From positions 620,001 to 684,000 of the forward strand of contig NZ_LN831790.1 in assembly GCF_001013905.1 (NCBI RefSeq): DNA of 64,000 nt. The letters run 5' to 3'. Both the position numbers and the translations under genes were made by a program. Source of the stretch: Streptomyces leeuwenhoekii (GTDB lineage: Bacteria > Actinomycetota > Actinomycetes > Streptomycetales > Streptomycetaceae). The notes below the pieces were generated by a model. The model was given only the letters and a program-made list of their open reading frames with translations. It had not been told where the DNA came from and did not search any database. Positions within the stretch are counted from its first letter, which is position 1, and each line of letters begins with the position of its first letter. Below are positions 37,999 through 47,216 of this stretch, piece after piece.

Positions 37999-39531
37999 AT
38001 GGCGGGGACGACGAAAGGACCGGCCGGGGACGGGCCGCCGAGGGGATTTCGCAGCGCCGAGCTGGGCTGGCCCGAGCTGCACCGCATCCCGCGTCCCCCG
38101 CACCGGCTCCCTCTGCTCGGCGACGTGCTCGGCGCGCACGGGAGCACTCCCGTGCAGGACACCCTGCGCTACGCGCGGCAGCTCGGGCCCATCTTCCGGC
38201 GCCGCGCGTTCGGCAAGGAGTTCGTGTTCGTGTGGGGCGCCGGGCTGGTGGCCGATCTGGCGGACGAGGCGCGCTTCGCCAAACACGTCGGCCTCGGAGT
38301 GGCCAATCTGCGGCCGGTGGCCGGGGACGGGCTGTTCACCGCGTACAACCACGAACCGAACTGGCAGCTCGCCCACGATGTGCTGGCCCCGGGTTTCAGC
38401 CGCGAGGCCATGGCGGGGTACCACCGGATGATGCTGGACGTGGCGCAGCGGCTGACCGCTCGCTGGGACCGCGCCCAAGCGGCGGGCCGGGCGGTGGACG
38501 TGCCGGGCGACATGACCCGACTGACCCTGGAGACGATCGCCCGCACCGGGTTCGGCCACGACTTCGGCTCCTTCGAGCACTCCCGCCCGCACCCCTTCGT
38601 CACCGCGATGGTGGGCACCCTCTCCTACGCCCAGCGGCTCAACACCGTGCCGGCGCCGCTCGCCCCCTGGCTGCTGCGCCGCGCGAGCCGCCGCAACGCG
38701 GCCGACATCGCCTGCCTCAACCGCACGGTCGACGACCTGATCCGCGCCCGCCGCACCGCGCCCGGCCAGGGGGACCTGCTCGACCGGATGCTGGAGACGG
38801 CCCACCCTGTCACCGGAGAGCGGCTGTCGCCCGAGAACGTCCGCCGCCAGGTCATCACCTTCCTGGTGGCGGGCCACGAGACGACGTCGGGCGCGCTCTC
38901 CTTCGCCCTGCACCACCTCTCCCGGCAGCCCGAGGTCGCGGCCCGCGCCCGCGCCGAGGTCGACCGGGTGTGGGGGGACACGGCGGAGCCGGCCTACGAG
39001 CAGGTGGCCAGGCTGCGCTATGTGCGCCGGGTGCTGGACGAGACGCTGCGGCTGTGGCCGACCGCGCCGGCCTTCGCCCGGGAGGCGCGCGAGGACACGG
39101 TGCTGGCGGGCGCCCATCCGATGCGGCGCGGCGCCTGGGCGCTCGTGCTCACGCCGATGCTGCACCGCGATCCGCGGGTGTGGGGCCCGGACGCCGAGCG
39201 GTTCGATCCCGGCCGGTTCGACGCCGCGGCCGTACGGTCACGTCCCCCGCACACGTTCAAGCCGTTCGGGACGGGCGCGCGGGCGTGCATCGGGCGGCAG
39301 TTCGCGCTGCACGAGGCGACCCTGGTCCTCGGGCTGCTGCTGCGCCGCTACGAGCTGCGGCCCGATCCCGGATGCCGGCTGCGGGTCACCGAGCGGCTGA
39401 CGCTGATGCCGGAGGGACTGCGGCTGCACCTGGCCCGGCGGACCGCCGGTGTCACGCCCCCGCCCCTGGAGCCGGCCGCCCGCGACGGCGGCTCAGCGCC
39501 CCGCTGTCCAGTGCGCGGGGCGGGCGACTGA
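37999..39531 (+). CDS. Cytochrome P450, CYP102-like heme domain without reductase
   Basis: 510 residues. The I-helix motif AGHETTSG is near residue 292, a K-helix E-x-x-R (ETLR) follows, and the heme motif FGTGARACIG has Cys 430. The sequence closely parallels the heme domain of the P450-reductase fusion at 7068-10259 (for example DGLFTAYN-x-EPNW and QVITFL-x-AGHETTSG) but stops after the heme domain. It must borrow electrons from a separate ferredoxin or flavoprotein. GAAGGAG precedes ATG 37999. Its last 39 bp overlap the end of the convergent pentapeptide gene. Confidence 0.92.
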   Translation: MAGTTKGPAGDGPPRGFRSAELGWPELHRIPRPPHRLPLLGDVLGAHGSTPVQDTLRYARQLGPIFRRRAFGKEFVFVWGAGLVADLADEARFAKHVGLGVANLRPVAGDGLFTAYNHEPNWQLAHDVLAPGFSREAMAGYHRMMLDVAQRLTARWDRAQAAGRAVDVPGDMTRLTLETIARTGFGHDFGSFEHSRPHPFVTAMVGTLSYAQRLNTVPAPLAPWLLRRASRRNAADIACLNRTVDDLIRARRTAPGQGDLLDRMLETAHPVTGERLSPENVRRQVITFLVAGHETTSGALSFALHHLSRQPEVAARARAEVDRVWGDTAEPAYEQVARLRYVRRVLDETLRLWPTAPAFAREAREDTVLAGAHPMRRGAWALVLTPMLHRDPRVWGPDAERFDPGRFDAAAVRSRPPHTFKPFGTGARACIGRQFALHEATLVLGLLLRRYELRPDPGCRLRVTERLTLMPEGLRLHLARRTAGVTPPPLEPAARDGGSAPRCPVRGAGD

Positions 39532-40323
39532 CTCCGGCAGCCGGGTTTCGGCACCGCCCCGGGCGGCGTTGAGCTGCGGCTGCGTCAGGAAGAACGCGCC
39601 GGTCAGGTCGGCGTCCGTCAGATCGGTGTCGCGCAGGTCCGCGCCGATCAGGTCCGCGCCCCGCAGGTCCGCACCGGTCAGGTCGGCGGCGATGAGCAAG
39701 GCCCCGCGCAGGTCCGCGCCGCGCAGGTCGGCGCCCCTGAGGCGGGCGCCCATCAGGTCCGCTCCGCGGCGGTTCTTCTTCCGGCCCCGCGTGCCGGCGC
39801 GGACCAGTTCGCTGGTGCGCAGCAGGAGGACGTTCACCTCCTGCCGGTGCGCGGCCACGTCCAGCGCGGCCAGTTCCTCAGGAGTGCCGTCGGCGAGCCG
39901 CTCGGTGCGCAGCCGGGCGCGGCGCAGGTCGGCGTGGACCGGGCGGGCGGCCGGCAGGGTGAGCGCCTCGGTCAGATACCACAGCAGTTCGTGCAACTGG
40001 CGCACGACCGGGAACAGGTCGAACACGCGGCGGGCGTGCTCGGGCGGGCCGGACCGCCAGTCCCGCCCGCCGAAGGTGATCTGCGAGACCCGCTGCCCGG
40101 CGCCGAAGCAGTCGTAGACCGTGCAGCCGGTGTAGCCCTGCTGCCGCAGCCGCGCGTGGATGCCGCAGCGGTGGTCGTCACGGAGGTTGGGGCACGGGGT
40201 GCCCGCCTTCTTGTCCTTCGCGAAGTCCGCGGAGGCGGCGAACGGCAGGGCGACGCAGCACAGTCCGAAGCACCGCGCGCAGTCGCCGCGCAGCGCCGCC
40301 CGGTCCGCCATATGATCCGACAT
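39493..40323 (-). CDS. YkgJ-like Cys cluster plus pentapeptide-repeat protein
   Basis: About 276 residues. The N-terminal part has a cluster CARCFGLCC and further Cys (PCPN, HRCGI, GCTVYDCFG), as in YkgJ/UPF0153 metal-binding proteins. After a helical middle part, a pentapeptide-repeat region (about residues 185-250; repeated A-D-L-x-G units such as GADLRGADLRG) forms a right-handed quadrilateral helix. Pentapeptide proteins can mimic DNA or form scaffolds; the function is unknown. In-frame ATGs at 40335, 40332, 40323 and 40311 all have weak ribosome sites, so the start is uncertain. Confidence 0.75.
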   Translation of the reverse strand: MSDHMADRAALRGDCARCFGLCCVALPFAASADFAKDKKAGTPCPNLRDDHRCGIHARLRQQGYTGCTVYDCFGAGQRVSQITFGGRDWRSGPPEHARRVFDLFPVVRQLHELLWYLTEALTLPAARPVHADLRRARLRTERLADGTPEELAALDVAAHRQEVNVLLLRTSELVRAGTRGRKKNRRGADLMGARLRGADLRGADLRGALLIAADLTGADLRGADLIGADLRDTDLTDADLTGAFFLTQPQLNAARGGAETRLPESVARPAHWTAGR

Positions 40324-40332
40324 GTCGATCAT
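40313..40332. promoter_or_regulatory. Palindrome over the start of the pentapeptide-repeat gene
   Basis: TGATC-c-GACATGTC-GATCA, an almost perfect palindrome with one extra base, covers the candidate start codons. It could be an operator or a coding coincidence. Confidence 0.3.
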
Positions 40333-40397
40333 CATAGAAACCAGCGGGTCGTGGAAGCCACGGGCCCGCCGCAGCCGGCGCGTACCGGCGGGCCACC

Positions 40398-41303
40398 TCA
40401 GGCCGGCAGGTCCAGGCGGGCGAGCCGCCGCGGATCGGCCAGGATGTACATGCCGGTGATCCGGCCGTCGGCGACGGTGACACCCATGACCGCCAGCGGA
40501 CGCCCCTCGATGACGGTGACCGCGCCGATCGCGCCGTTGACCAGCGCCGGCCGCGCGGCATGGGCGAACGGGGAGAACATGGCCGCCTGTTCCGCCACCG
40601 CCCGGGCGCCGTGGACCAGCTTGGTCGCGGCGGCACCCCGTACGACGGACCCGGCGTCGGCGCGCAGGACGACCTCCGGGTGGAGCAGGGCGAGCAGCGC
40701 GTCGAAGTCTCCCTCCCGCGAGGCCGCCAGGAAGGCTTCGAGTACCTTCTTCTGCCGGCCGAGGTCGGGGTCGGCGGCCGGGGTGGCGGCGCGCACCCGG
40801 CGCCGGGCACGGCTGGCGAGCTGGCGGGTGGCGGCCGGGCTGCGTTCCACCACCAGGGCGATGTCGTCGAACGGCACGGCGAACATGTCGTGCAGCACGA
40901 ACGCCAGTCGCTCGGCCGGTTCGAGGGTTTCGAGGACCACCAGGAGGGCCAGGCCCACCGCGTCGGCGTGCAGCGCCTCCTGCTCGGGGTCGTCGTGCGG
41001 GAGTGGCCGGAGCAGCGGGTCCGGGACGAAGGCGGCGGGACGGTCGTCCATCGGCTCCTCACGGCGTGCGGCGCGGGCGCGGAGCATGTCGAGGCAGATG
41101 CGGCCGGTAACGGTGGTCAGCCAGCCGCCGAGGTTGCCGATGCCGTCCGCCTGGCCGGCCGCGTCGGTGCGGCTCAGCCGCAGCCAGGCTTCCTGGACGG
41201 CGTCCTCGGCCTCGGCCAGCGAGCCGAGCATCCGGTAGGCCACCGCCTGAAGGTGCCTGCGGTGCGCCTCGAACCGTCCGGCCAGCGTCTGCGTACCGCT
41301 CAT
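40398..41303 (-). CDS. ECF sigma factor with C-terminal SnoaL-like domain (ECF41/SigJ type)
   Basis: 301 residues: sigma region 2 (about 10-75; AYRMLGSLAEAEDAVQEAWLR), region 4 (about 115-165) and a SnoaL-like domain of about 120 residues. This layout is the ECF41 group, whose extra domain regulates the sigma factor in place of a separate anti-sigma protein. ECF41 genes usually neighbour a small oxidoreductase or decarboxylase that forms the regulon; none is next to this one. GAGGGGA precedes ATG 41303. Confidence 0.9.
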   Translation of the reverse strand: MSGTQTLAGRFEAHRRHLQAVAYRMLGSLAEAEDAVQEAWLRLSRTDAAGQADGIGNLGGWLTTVTGRICLDMLRARAARREEPMDDRPAAFVPDPLLRPLPHDDPEQEALHADAVGLALLVVLETLEPAERLAFVLHDMFAVPFDDIALVVERSPAATRQLASRARRRVRAATPAADPDLGRQKKVLEAFLAASREGDFDALLALLHPEVVLRADAGSVVRGAAATKLVHGARAVAEQAAMFSPFAHAARPALVNGAIGAVTVIEGRPLAVMGVTVADGRITGMYILADPRRLARLDLPA

Positions 41304-41355
41304 GTGGTTCCCCTCACCCGTTCTCCCCGCATGTGCTCTCCCCCTCCCCCGCCGC

Positions 41356-42099
41356 CTACCGGCCGAACAGTTCGAAGGCCACCGCGGGGCGGTCGCCGAA
41401 CCGCTCCCCCGTGGCTTTGGCACTCCCGGTGAGGAAGGCGCGGGCGTAGCTCTCGGGGTCCTCGTCGGTCAGCGCCTCGATGTAGGTGCGGTGTTCCAGC
41501 AGGGAGCGGATCGCGCGCTCCAGGCCCGGGGTGGCGTCCACGGCGTGCGTGGGCGTACTGGACCCGGCGACGGCGACCCACCGCACGCCGTTCCAGGGTT
41601 CGAGGCCCTGCTCGGCGAGTTCGGGGAAGATCCACCGGTTTCCGGCGTCGGCCGCCGCGTCGAGGGTGGCGCGGCCGACGGCCACGTGGTCCGGGGTGTT
41701 CCAGGCGGCGCCGCCCCAGGTGTCCCGGTGGTTGAGGGTGATCACCAGCTCGGGCCGGTGACGGCGGATCGCGGCGGCGATGTCGCGGCGCAGGGCGATG
41801 CCGTAATCGACGACGCCGTCCCTGTGGTCGAGGAACTCCACCCGCGACACGCCGACCACGGCGGCGCTCGCCCGCTGTTCCCTCTCCCGCAGGACGGCGC
41901 ACTCGGCGGGCGCCAGCGTGTCGATGCCCGCCTCGCCCCGGGTCGCGAGCAGATAGGCGACCTCGCGGCCCTCGTCGGTCCAGGCCGCGATCGCCGCGGA
42001 GCAGCCGTACTCCAGGTCGTCCGGATGGGCCACCACCGCGAGGGCTCGCTGCCAGTCGCCGGGCATGGGCTCCAGCGGTGTGATCGTCGGCTCGGTCAT
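41356..42099 (-). CDS. PIG-L/LmbE-family deacetylase
   Basis: 247 residues. The zinc-site motif AHPDDLEYG is near residues 24-32 and the second His motif TPDHVAVG is near 134-141. Family members remove acetyl groups from N-acetylglucosamine conjugates (MshB in mycothiol synthesis, Mca, antibiotic enzymes). No mycothiol genes are nearby, so the substrate is unknown. It is 52 bp upstream of the sigma-factor gene on the same strand. Confidence 0.9.
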   Translation of the reverse strand: MTEPTITPLEPMPGDWQRALAVVAHPDDLEYGCSAAIAAWTDEGREVAYLLATRGEAGIDTLAPAECAVLREREQRASAAVVGVSRVEFLDHRDGVVDYGIALRRDIAAAIRRHRPELVITLNHRDTWGGAAWNTPDHVAVGRATLDAAADAGNRWIFPELAEQGLEPWNGVRWVAVAGSSTPTHAVDATPGLERAIRSLLEHRTYIEALTDEDPESYARAFLTGSAKATGERFGDRPAVAFELFGR

Positions 42100-42168
42100 G
42101 TCCGCAGACTAGCCCGCGCCCGAGCCACCGCACCTCCGGGTTTCCCCCCGTCGCACCATCGCCGCCCC

Positions 42169-43473
42169 TCAGATTTCGTCGCGGGCGAGCGCGAGCAGCC
42201 GGTCCAGGACGCGGGGGCCCTCGACGCGGACGCCGTCGTGCTCGAACTCGTCGGTCACCCAGGTGCGCAGGCCCCGGATCGCGCGGGCCGTCCGCAGGGA
42301 GTGGGCGGTGTCGACGTACATGTCGTCGTGGTAGACGGCCGCCGCGACCGGCACCTCGTTGGCGGCGAGGCGGGCGGGGTCGTACAGGGGCCGCCAGCCG
42401 GTGCGGGCGGCGAGGAGTTCGGCGGTCTCGCGCAGCGGGCGCAGCGCCGGGTCGCAGTCGAACATCCACGGGTGGACCGACTCGCCGGTGAAGAGCAGCG
42501 GGGCGTCGCCCGCCAGGCTCCGGGCGGCGTCGAACTGCGGGAACTCGGCGCGGACCCGCTCGGCCGACCAGGCGGTGGGGCGCTCGCCCTGGCCGTAGAT
42601 CGCCTCGTGGACCAGGGCGTACAGGGGGCGGCCCGCGTACGACAGCAGGTTCCGCGCCTGCTCCTGGAACGCGTCGGACAGCTCGGGGCCGTGCGGGGTG
42701 CGGACGAAGGCGTCCGCCAGGAGGTGGTGCAGGCGGTGGCTGCCGTCGCCGGTGCCCAGCAGGATGCCGAGGGACTGGAACGCCTCGACGGTGAGGCGGT
42801 AGCCGCCGGGCAGGGTCACGTCGTGGGTGAGCAGGTGGTCGGCGATGCGGCGGGCGCATGCGACGTCCTGCGGGTAGCGGGCGTAGTGGGCGGCGACCTT
42901 CCGCTCGACGCGGGGGTAGGCGGCCCGGTAGACGTCGTCGGCGTGGGCGTCGAGCGAGGGCAGGCCGCCGGTGACGAGGACGGTCCGCAGTCCCTCGGGG
43001 GCCAGGGACAGATAGGTGACGGCGCAGAAGCCGCCGAAGCTCTGGCCGTGGACGGTCCAGGGGGCGCCGCCGGTGACCTCGCGCCGGATCGCCTCGCAGT
43101 CCCGGACGATGGAGTCGGCGCGGAAGTGCGTGAGGTACTCGGCCTGCGCGGCGGGGCCGCCGCGCAGCGGGAGCGTCTGCCGGGTGGCGGGGGTGGAGGC
43201 ACCGGTGCCGCGCTGGTCGAGGAGGAGGACGCGGTAGTCGCGCAGGGCGCGGTCGAGCCATGCCTGCCTGCCGATGGGCCGCATCGCCCCGAGGCCGGGG
43301 CCGCCGGCGAGGTGGACCAGCCAGGGCAGGTCGTCCTGGTGCGCCTTGTCGCTCGCGACGACTTCGCGCGCGTACAGCTCGATCGTCTCCCCCGCGGGGT
43401 CGTCGTGGTCGAGGGGCACGGTGAAGCGGCGGTCGGTGAGGACGACGCCGGGCTGGCGGTAGCTGACGCTCAA
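42169..43473 (-). CDS. S33-family alpha/beta hydrolase (proline iminopeptidase-like)
   Basis: About 434 residues. The oxyanion motif HLAGGPGLG, DQRGTG, the nucleophile elbow GQSFGG and a late VYHDDMY with the likely catalytic His are all present, as in prolyl aminopeptidases. It has no signal peptide, so it is a cytosolic peptidase or esterase. The start is uncertain: TTG 43473 has GGGAG five bases upstream; GTG 43518 in frame lacks a ribosome site. It lies 99 bp downstream of the LacI gene. Confidence 0.85.
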   Translation of the reverse strand: MSVSYRQPGVVLTDRRFTVPLDHDDPAGETIELYAREVVASDKAHQDDLPWLVHLAGGPGLGAMRPIGRQAWLDRALRDYRVLLLDQRGTGASTPATRQTLPLRGGPAAQAEYLTHFRADSIVRDCEAIRREVTGGAPWTVHGQSFGGFCAVTYLSLAPEGLRTVLVTGGLPSLDAHADDVYRAAYPRVERKVAAHYARYPQDVACARRIADHLLTHDVTLPGGYRLTVEAFQSLGILLGTGDGSHRLHHLLADAFVRTPHGPELSDAFQEQARNLLSYAGRPLYALVHEAIYGQGERPTAWSAERVRAEFPQFDAARSLAGDAPLLFTGESVHPWMFDCDPALRPLRETAELLAARTGWRPLYDPARLAANEVPVAAAVYHDDMYVDTAHSLRTARAIRGLRTWVTDEFEHDGVRVEGPRVLDRLLALARDEI

Positions 43474-43572
43474 CGGGGCTCCCGGAACGGATGGAACTTT
43501 CGGCGCCCAGTTCAGCACACGGCCCCGCGGCCGCCCGCTCCGGGACCCGCGGGGGGTCCGGCCGGGCGGCGG

Positions 43573-44598
43573 TCAGCGGGCGGCCAGGCTGGAGCGCCGT
43601 ACCACCAGTTCCGGCTGGAGGACGACCCGGCGGTGCTCGTGGGTCCGGCCGGCGCCGTGCGACTCGGTCTCCTCCAGCAGCAGCTCGGCGGCGAGCGCCC
43701 CCATGGCGACGGCGGGCTGCCGTACGGAGGTGAGCGGGACGGCCGCCGCGGCGGCGAACTCGATGTCGTCATAGCCGACGATCGCGAGGTCGTCGGGGAC
43801 GCCGACACCGGCGGCGTACATGGCCTGCAGGACGCCGAGGGCGAGCAGGTCGTTGGCGCAGAAGACGGCGGTCGGCCGGTCGGCCAGGCCCAGCAGGCGG
43901 GCGCCGGCGTCGCGGCCCGCGGCGACGTCGAGCCGTTCGGTGGGCAGCTCGCGCAGCGCCTCGGGCCCGAGGCCGGCCTCGGCGAGCGCGTTCAGGGCGC
44001 CGGTGCGGCGGTCGCGCACCTGGTTGAGGCCGGGCGGGCCGCTGACGTACGCGAAGGAGCGGTGCCCGGCGTCCACCAGGTGCCGTACCGCGAGGGCGCC
44101 GCCCGCCACGTCGTCGACGGAGACCGAGCACTCGGTGGCGCCCTCGGCGACGCGGTCGACGAGCACGAAGGGGATGCCGTGACGCCGGAAGCCCTCGATG
44201 TTGCGGCCGGTGGCGTCGGCCGGGGTGAGCAGCACGCCCCGTACGCGCTGCTCGGCGAAGAGCGACAGGTATTCGGCCTCCTCGCCCGGGCTCTGGGCGC
44301 TGTTGCAGACCATCACGCCGAGCCCGGCCCCGCGTGCGGCCCGCTCGGCACCGCGGGCCACGTCGACGAAGAACGGGTTGCCCATGTCGAGCACGAGCAG
44401 GCCCATGATCCGGCTGCGGCCCGCGCGGAGCTGGCGCGCGGACTCGCTGCGGACATAGCCGAGCCGGTCGATCGCGGACAGGACCCGCGCGCGCGTCTCG
44501 GTGGCGACCGTCTCCGGCCGGTTGATGACGTTCGAGACCGTGCCGACGGAGACTCCGGCGGCACGGGCCACGTCCTTGATACCCACCGACTGGGCCAT
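43573..44598 (-). CDS. LacI-family repressor, likely of the rhamnose genes
   Basis: 341 residues. The N-terminal LacI helix-turn-helix (IKDVARAAGVSVGTVSNVIN) with hinge helix precedes a periplasmic-binding-like effector domain (LLVLDMGNPFF, CANDLLALG, VGYDDIEFA). It ends the rhamnose transport gene row, 136 bp after the mutarotase gene. Palindromes of the LacI type (TGAAA-gg-TTTCA, TGAAT-cg-TTTCA) at both divergent rhamnose promoters fit it as the repressor, induced by rhamnose or a phosphorylated intermediate. Confidence 0.9.
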   Translation of the reverse strand: MAQSVGIKDVARAAGVSVGTVSNVINRPETVATETRARVLSAIDRLGYVRSESARQLRAGRSRIMGLLVLDMGNPFFVDVARGAERAARGAGLGVMVCNSAQSPGEEAEYLSLFAEQRVRGVLLTPADATGRNIEGFRRHGIPFVLVDRVAEGATECSVSVDDVAGGALAVRHLVDAGHRSFAYVSGPPGLNQVRDRRTGALNALAEAGLGPEALRELPTERLDVAAGRDAGARLLGLADRPTAVFCANDLLALGVLQAMYAAGVGVPDDLAIVGYDDIEFAAAAAVPLTSVRQPAVAMGALAAELLLEETESHGAGRTHEHRRVVLQPELVVRRSSLAAR

Positions 44599-44734
44599 CG
44601 GACAGGGACCTCCAGGGTCGGGCTAGGGGGGCGACGGGTGGTGGTGCGGCCGGAGGAGCTTCACATTACCGTCGTTCCGTCCCACCACGGCCGGGTGGTG
44701 CCTCCCCGTGCCCGAGGGGCGGGGTGCCGGTGGG

Positions 44735-45055
44735 TCAGGCGAGGTGGAAGACCTCGGTGAGGGGCTTCATCGCCTCGTCGGGGCGGGCTCCGTCGAGGGA
44801 TTCGAAGAAGGGGGCCATCTCGGCCTGCCAGCGGGCGTTCACCTCGGTGGCCTCCATGCCGGCCTTGGCGGCCTCGAAGTCCTCGGTCTCCAGGTAGCCG
44901 ACGAGCAGCCCGTCGTCGCGCAGGAAGAGCGAGTAGTTGTGCCAGCCGGTGGCGGTGAGCGCCGCGCACATCTCGGGCCATACGGCGGCGTGCCGGGCCC
45001 GGTACTCGGCGATCCGGTCCCGGCGGACCTTGAGGAGGAAACAGACGCGCTGCAT
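44735..45055 (-). CDS. rhaM: L-rhamnose mutarotase
   Basis: 106 residues; the whole protein matches RhaM/RhaU: VCFLLKVRRDRIAEYRARHAAVWPEM, the active-site HNYSLFLR and YLETEDFEAAK. It interconverts alpha and beta L-rhamnose to feed the isomerase. It lies directly after the sugar-binding protein gene. Confidence 0.93.
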   Translation of the reverse strand: MQRVCFLLKVRRDRIAEYRARHAAVWPEMCAALTATGWHNYSLFLRDDGLLVGYLETEDFEAAKAGMEATEVNARWQAEMAPFFESLDGARPDEAMKPLTEVFHLA

Positions 45056-45072
45056 GACGTACCGCCCGATGG

Positions 45073-46161
45073 CTAGAAGTGGAACCGGTCGATGTTTCCG
45101 GCGTCGAACACGGTCGGCTTGCCCAGGTCGATCACGCCGTTCTCGCCGAGGGTGTAGGTGCCCATCGCGCCGGCCTCGAAGGTCTCGCCCTCCTTGCCGG
45201 TGATCTGCCCGGAGGCGAGTGCGACGGCGGTGCGCGCGGCCAGTTCGCCGAGCTTGGCCGGGTCCCACAGCTCGAACGCCTCGACGGTGCCGTTCTTGAC
45301 GTAGGTGCGCAGGTCGTTGGGGGTGCCGAGGCCGGTCAGCTTGACCTTGCCCTTGTAGCGGGAGCCGGACAGGTACTGGGCGGCGGCCTTGATGCCGACG
45401 GTGGTCGGGGAGATGATCCCCTTCAGGTCCGGGTGTTCCTGGAGCAGGCCCTGGGTCTGCTGGAAGGACTGCTGGGCGTCGTCGTTGCCGTAGGCGATCT
45501 CGACGAGCTTCATGTCCTGGTACGCGGGCTTCTTCAGCTCGTCCTTCATGTAGCCGATCCAGGTGTTCTGGTTCGTCGCCGTCTGCGCGGCGGACAGGAT
45601 GGCGATCTCGCCCTTGTGGCCGATCTGCTCGGCGAGGAGCTGGACCTGGGTGCGTCCCAGGTCCTCGGCGGACGCCTGGGAGACGAAGGCGTTGCGGCAC
45701 TCGGGCCTGGTGTCGGAGTCGTAGGTGACGACCTCGATGCCGTTCCTCATGGCCTGCTTGAGCGCGGTGCACAGGGCCCCGGGGTCCTGCGCGGAGACGG
45801 CCATGGCGTCGACCTGCTGCTGGGTGAGGGTGTTGACGTAGGAGACCTGGCCGGAGGTGTCGGTGGCGCTGGAGGGCCCGGTCTCCTTGTAGTGCGACCC
45901 GAGTGCCTTCAGGGCCCTCTCCCCGCCCTTGTCGGCGACGGTGAAGTAGGGGTTGTTGACCTGCTTGGGCAGGAAGCCGACGGTCAGGCCCTTCCTGAGT
46001 GCGGCGTCCGGGTCGGCCGTCCCGGCGCCGCCGCCGGCGGCGGCGCCCTCTTTCTGCACGTCCTCCTTGGTGGTGCCGCCGCAGGCGGTGGCGGCCAGGG
46101 CGAGACAGGTGGCGGCGGCCAGGGCCGCGCCGGTGCGGCGGCGGATCGACGGCTTGCGCAT
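45073..46161 (-). CDS. rhaS: Rhamnose ABC importer, substrate-binding lipoprotein
   Basis: 362 residues. A lipoprotein signal peptide ends with ALAATAC (Cys near 27), followed by a two-lobed sugar-binding protein of the RbsB/RhaS type (VGFLPKQVNNPYFTV, GIEVVTYDSDT, GLGTPNDLRTYVKNG). Its place between the permeases and the mutarotase makes L-rhamnose the likely ligand. Confidence 0.93.
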   Translation of the reverse strand: MRKPSIRRRTGAALAAATCLALAATACGGTTKEDVQKEGAAAGGGAGTADPDAALRKGLTVGFLPKQVNNPYFTVADKGGERALKALGSHYKETGPSSATDTSGQVSYVNTLTQQQVDAMAVSAQDPGALCTALKQAMRNGIEVVTYDSDTRPECRNAFVSQASAEDLGRTQVQLLAEQIGHKGEIAILSAAQTATNQNTWIGYMKDELKKPAYQDMKLVEIAYGNDDAQQSFQQTQGLLQEHPDLKGIISPTTVGIKAAAQYLSGSRYKGKVKLTGLGTPNDLRTYVKNGTVEAFELWDPAKLGELAARTAVALASGQITGKEGETFEAGAMGTYTLGENGVIDLGKPTVFDAGNIDRFHF

Positions 46162-46202
46162 GGCGGATCGTCCTTACGGGAGGGGCGGAAGGGGGCTGGG
46201 GG

Positions 46203-47216
46203 TCACGGCGCGGGGGTGGGCGCCGTCGGCGGCGGCGCCGGGGTGGCGCGGCGTCCGGCCCGCGCGGCGGAGATCTGCCGTGCGAGGCGGGGACCGAGCA
46301 CGGAGACGACGAGCAGGACGCCGGTGACGACGGTCTGCGACTGCGCGGAGACATCGAGCAGACTCATCACGTTCTGCAGGGTGCCGAGCAGGAAGACCCC
46401 CGCGATCGCGCCGCCGAGGGTGCCCTTGCCACCGTCGAAGTCGATCCCGCCGAGCAGGACGGCGGCCACGACGGACAGTTCGAGGCCGGTGGCGTTGTCG
46501 TAGCGGGCGCTGGCGTAGTGCAGGGCCCAGAAGACGCCGGTGAGGGAGGCCATCAGGCCGGTCACCGTGAACAGGATCAGCTTCTGCCGCCGGACGCGGA
46601 TGCCGGCGAACCGCGCGGCCTCCTCGCCGGCCCCGATCGCGAACAGCGACCGCCCGAACGGCGTGGCGTGGAGCGCGATCACGGCGATGGCGAGCAGCGC
46701 CAGGAAGGGCACGAAGGCGTACGGGACGAAGGTGCCGTCGATCCGTCCGGCGGCGAAGTCCAGGTAGGCGGCGGGGAAGTCGGTCACCGCGTCGGAGCCG
46801 AGCAGGATCTGCGCGATGCCCCGGTAGGCGGCGAGGGTGCCGATGGTGACGGCGAGGGAGGGCAGCCCGAGACGGGTCACCAGCAGGCCGTTGACCAGTC
46901 CGCAGACCGCGCCGAGCAGCAGGCAGAGCGGGATGATCGTCTCGATGGCCATGCCCTGGTTCCACAGGGCGCCCATCACCGCGCCGGACAGTCCGGCCGT
47001 GGAGGCCACCGAGAGGTCGATCTCGCCGGTGACCACCAGCAGGGTCATCGGCAGGGCGATCAGCGCGATGGGCAGGGTGTTGCCGAGGAGGAACGACAGG
47101 TTGAGGGCGTTGCCGAAGCCGTCGACGAAGCCGAAGGACAGCAGCAGGACGACGAGCAGCAGGGCCCCGACGACGGTGTCCCAGCGGACGGCGCGGGTGA
47201 GGGAGGCGTCAGCCAT
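46203..47216 (-). CDS. rhaQ: Rhamnose ABC importer, permease
   Basis: 337 residues with about ten membrane helices, the RbsC/CUT2 permease type (GEIDLSVASTAGLSG, GAGEEAARFAGIRV, GGIDFDGGKGTLGGAIAG). Its start overlaps the end of the other permease by eight bases. With that partner it forms the membrane channel. The P/Q naming is by order only. Confidence 0.9.
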   Translation of the reverse strand: MADASLTRAVRWDTVVGALLLVVLLLSFGFVDGFGNALNLSFLLGNTLPIALIALPMTLLVVTGEIDLSVASTAGLSGAVMGALWNQGMAIETIIPLCLLLGAVCGLVNGLLVTRLGLPSLAVTIGTLAAYRGIAQILLGSDAVTDFPAAYLDFAAGRIDGTFVPYAFVPFLALLAIAVIALHATPFGRSLFAIGAGEEAARFAGIRVRRQKLILFTVTGLMASLTGVFWALHYASARYDNATGLELSVVAAVLLGGIDFDGGKGTLGGAIAGVFLLGTLQNVMSLLDVSAQSQTVVTGVLLVVSVLGPRLARQISAARAGRRATPAPPPTAPTPAP

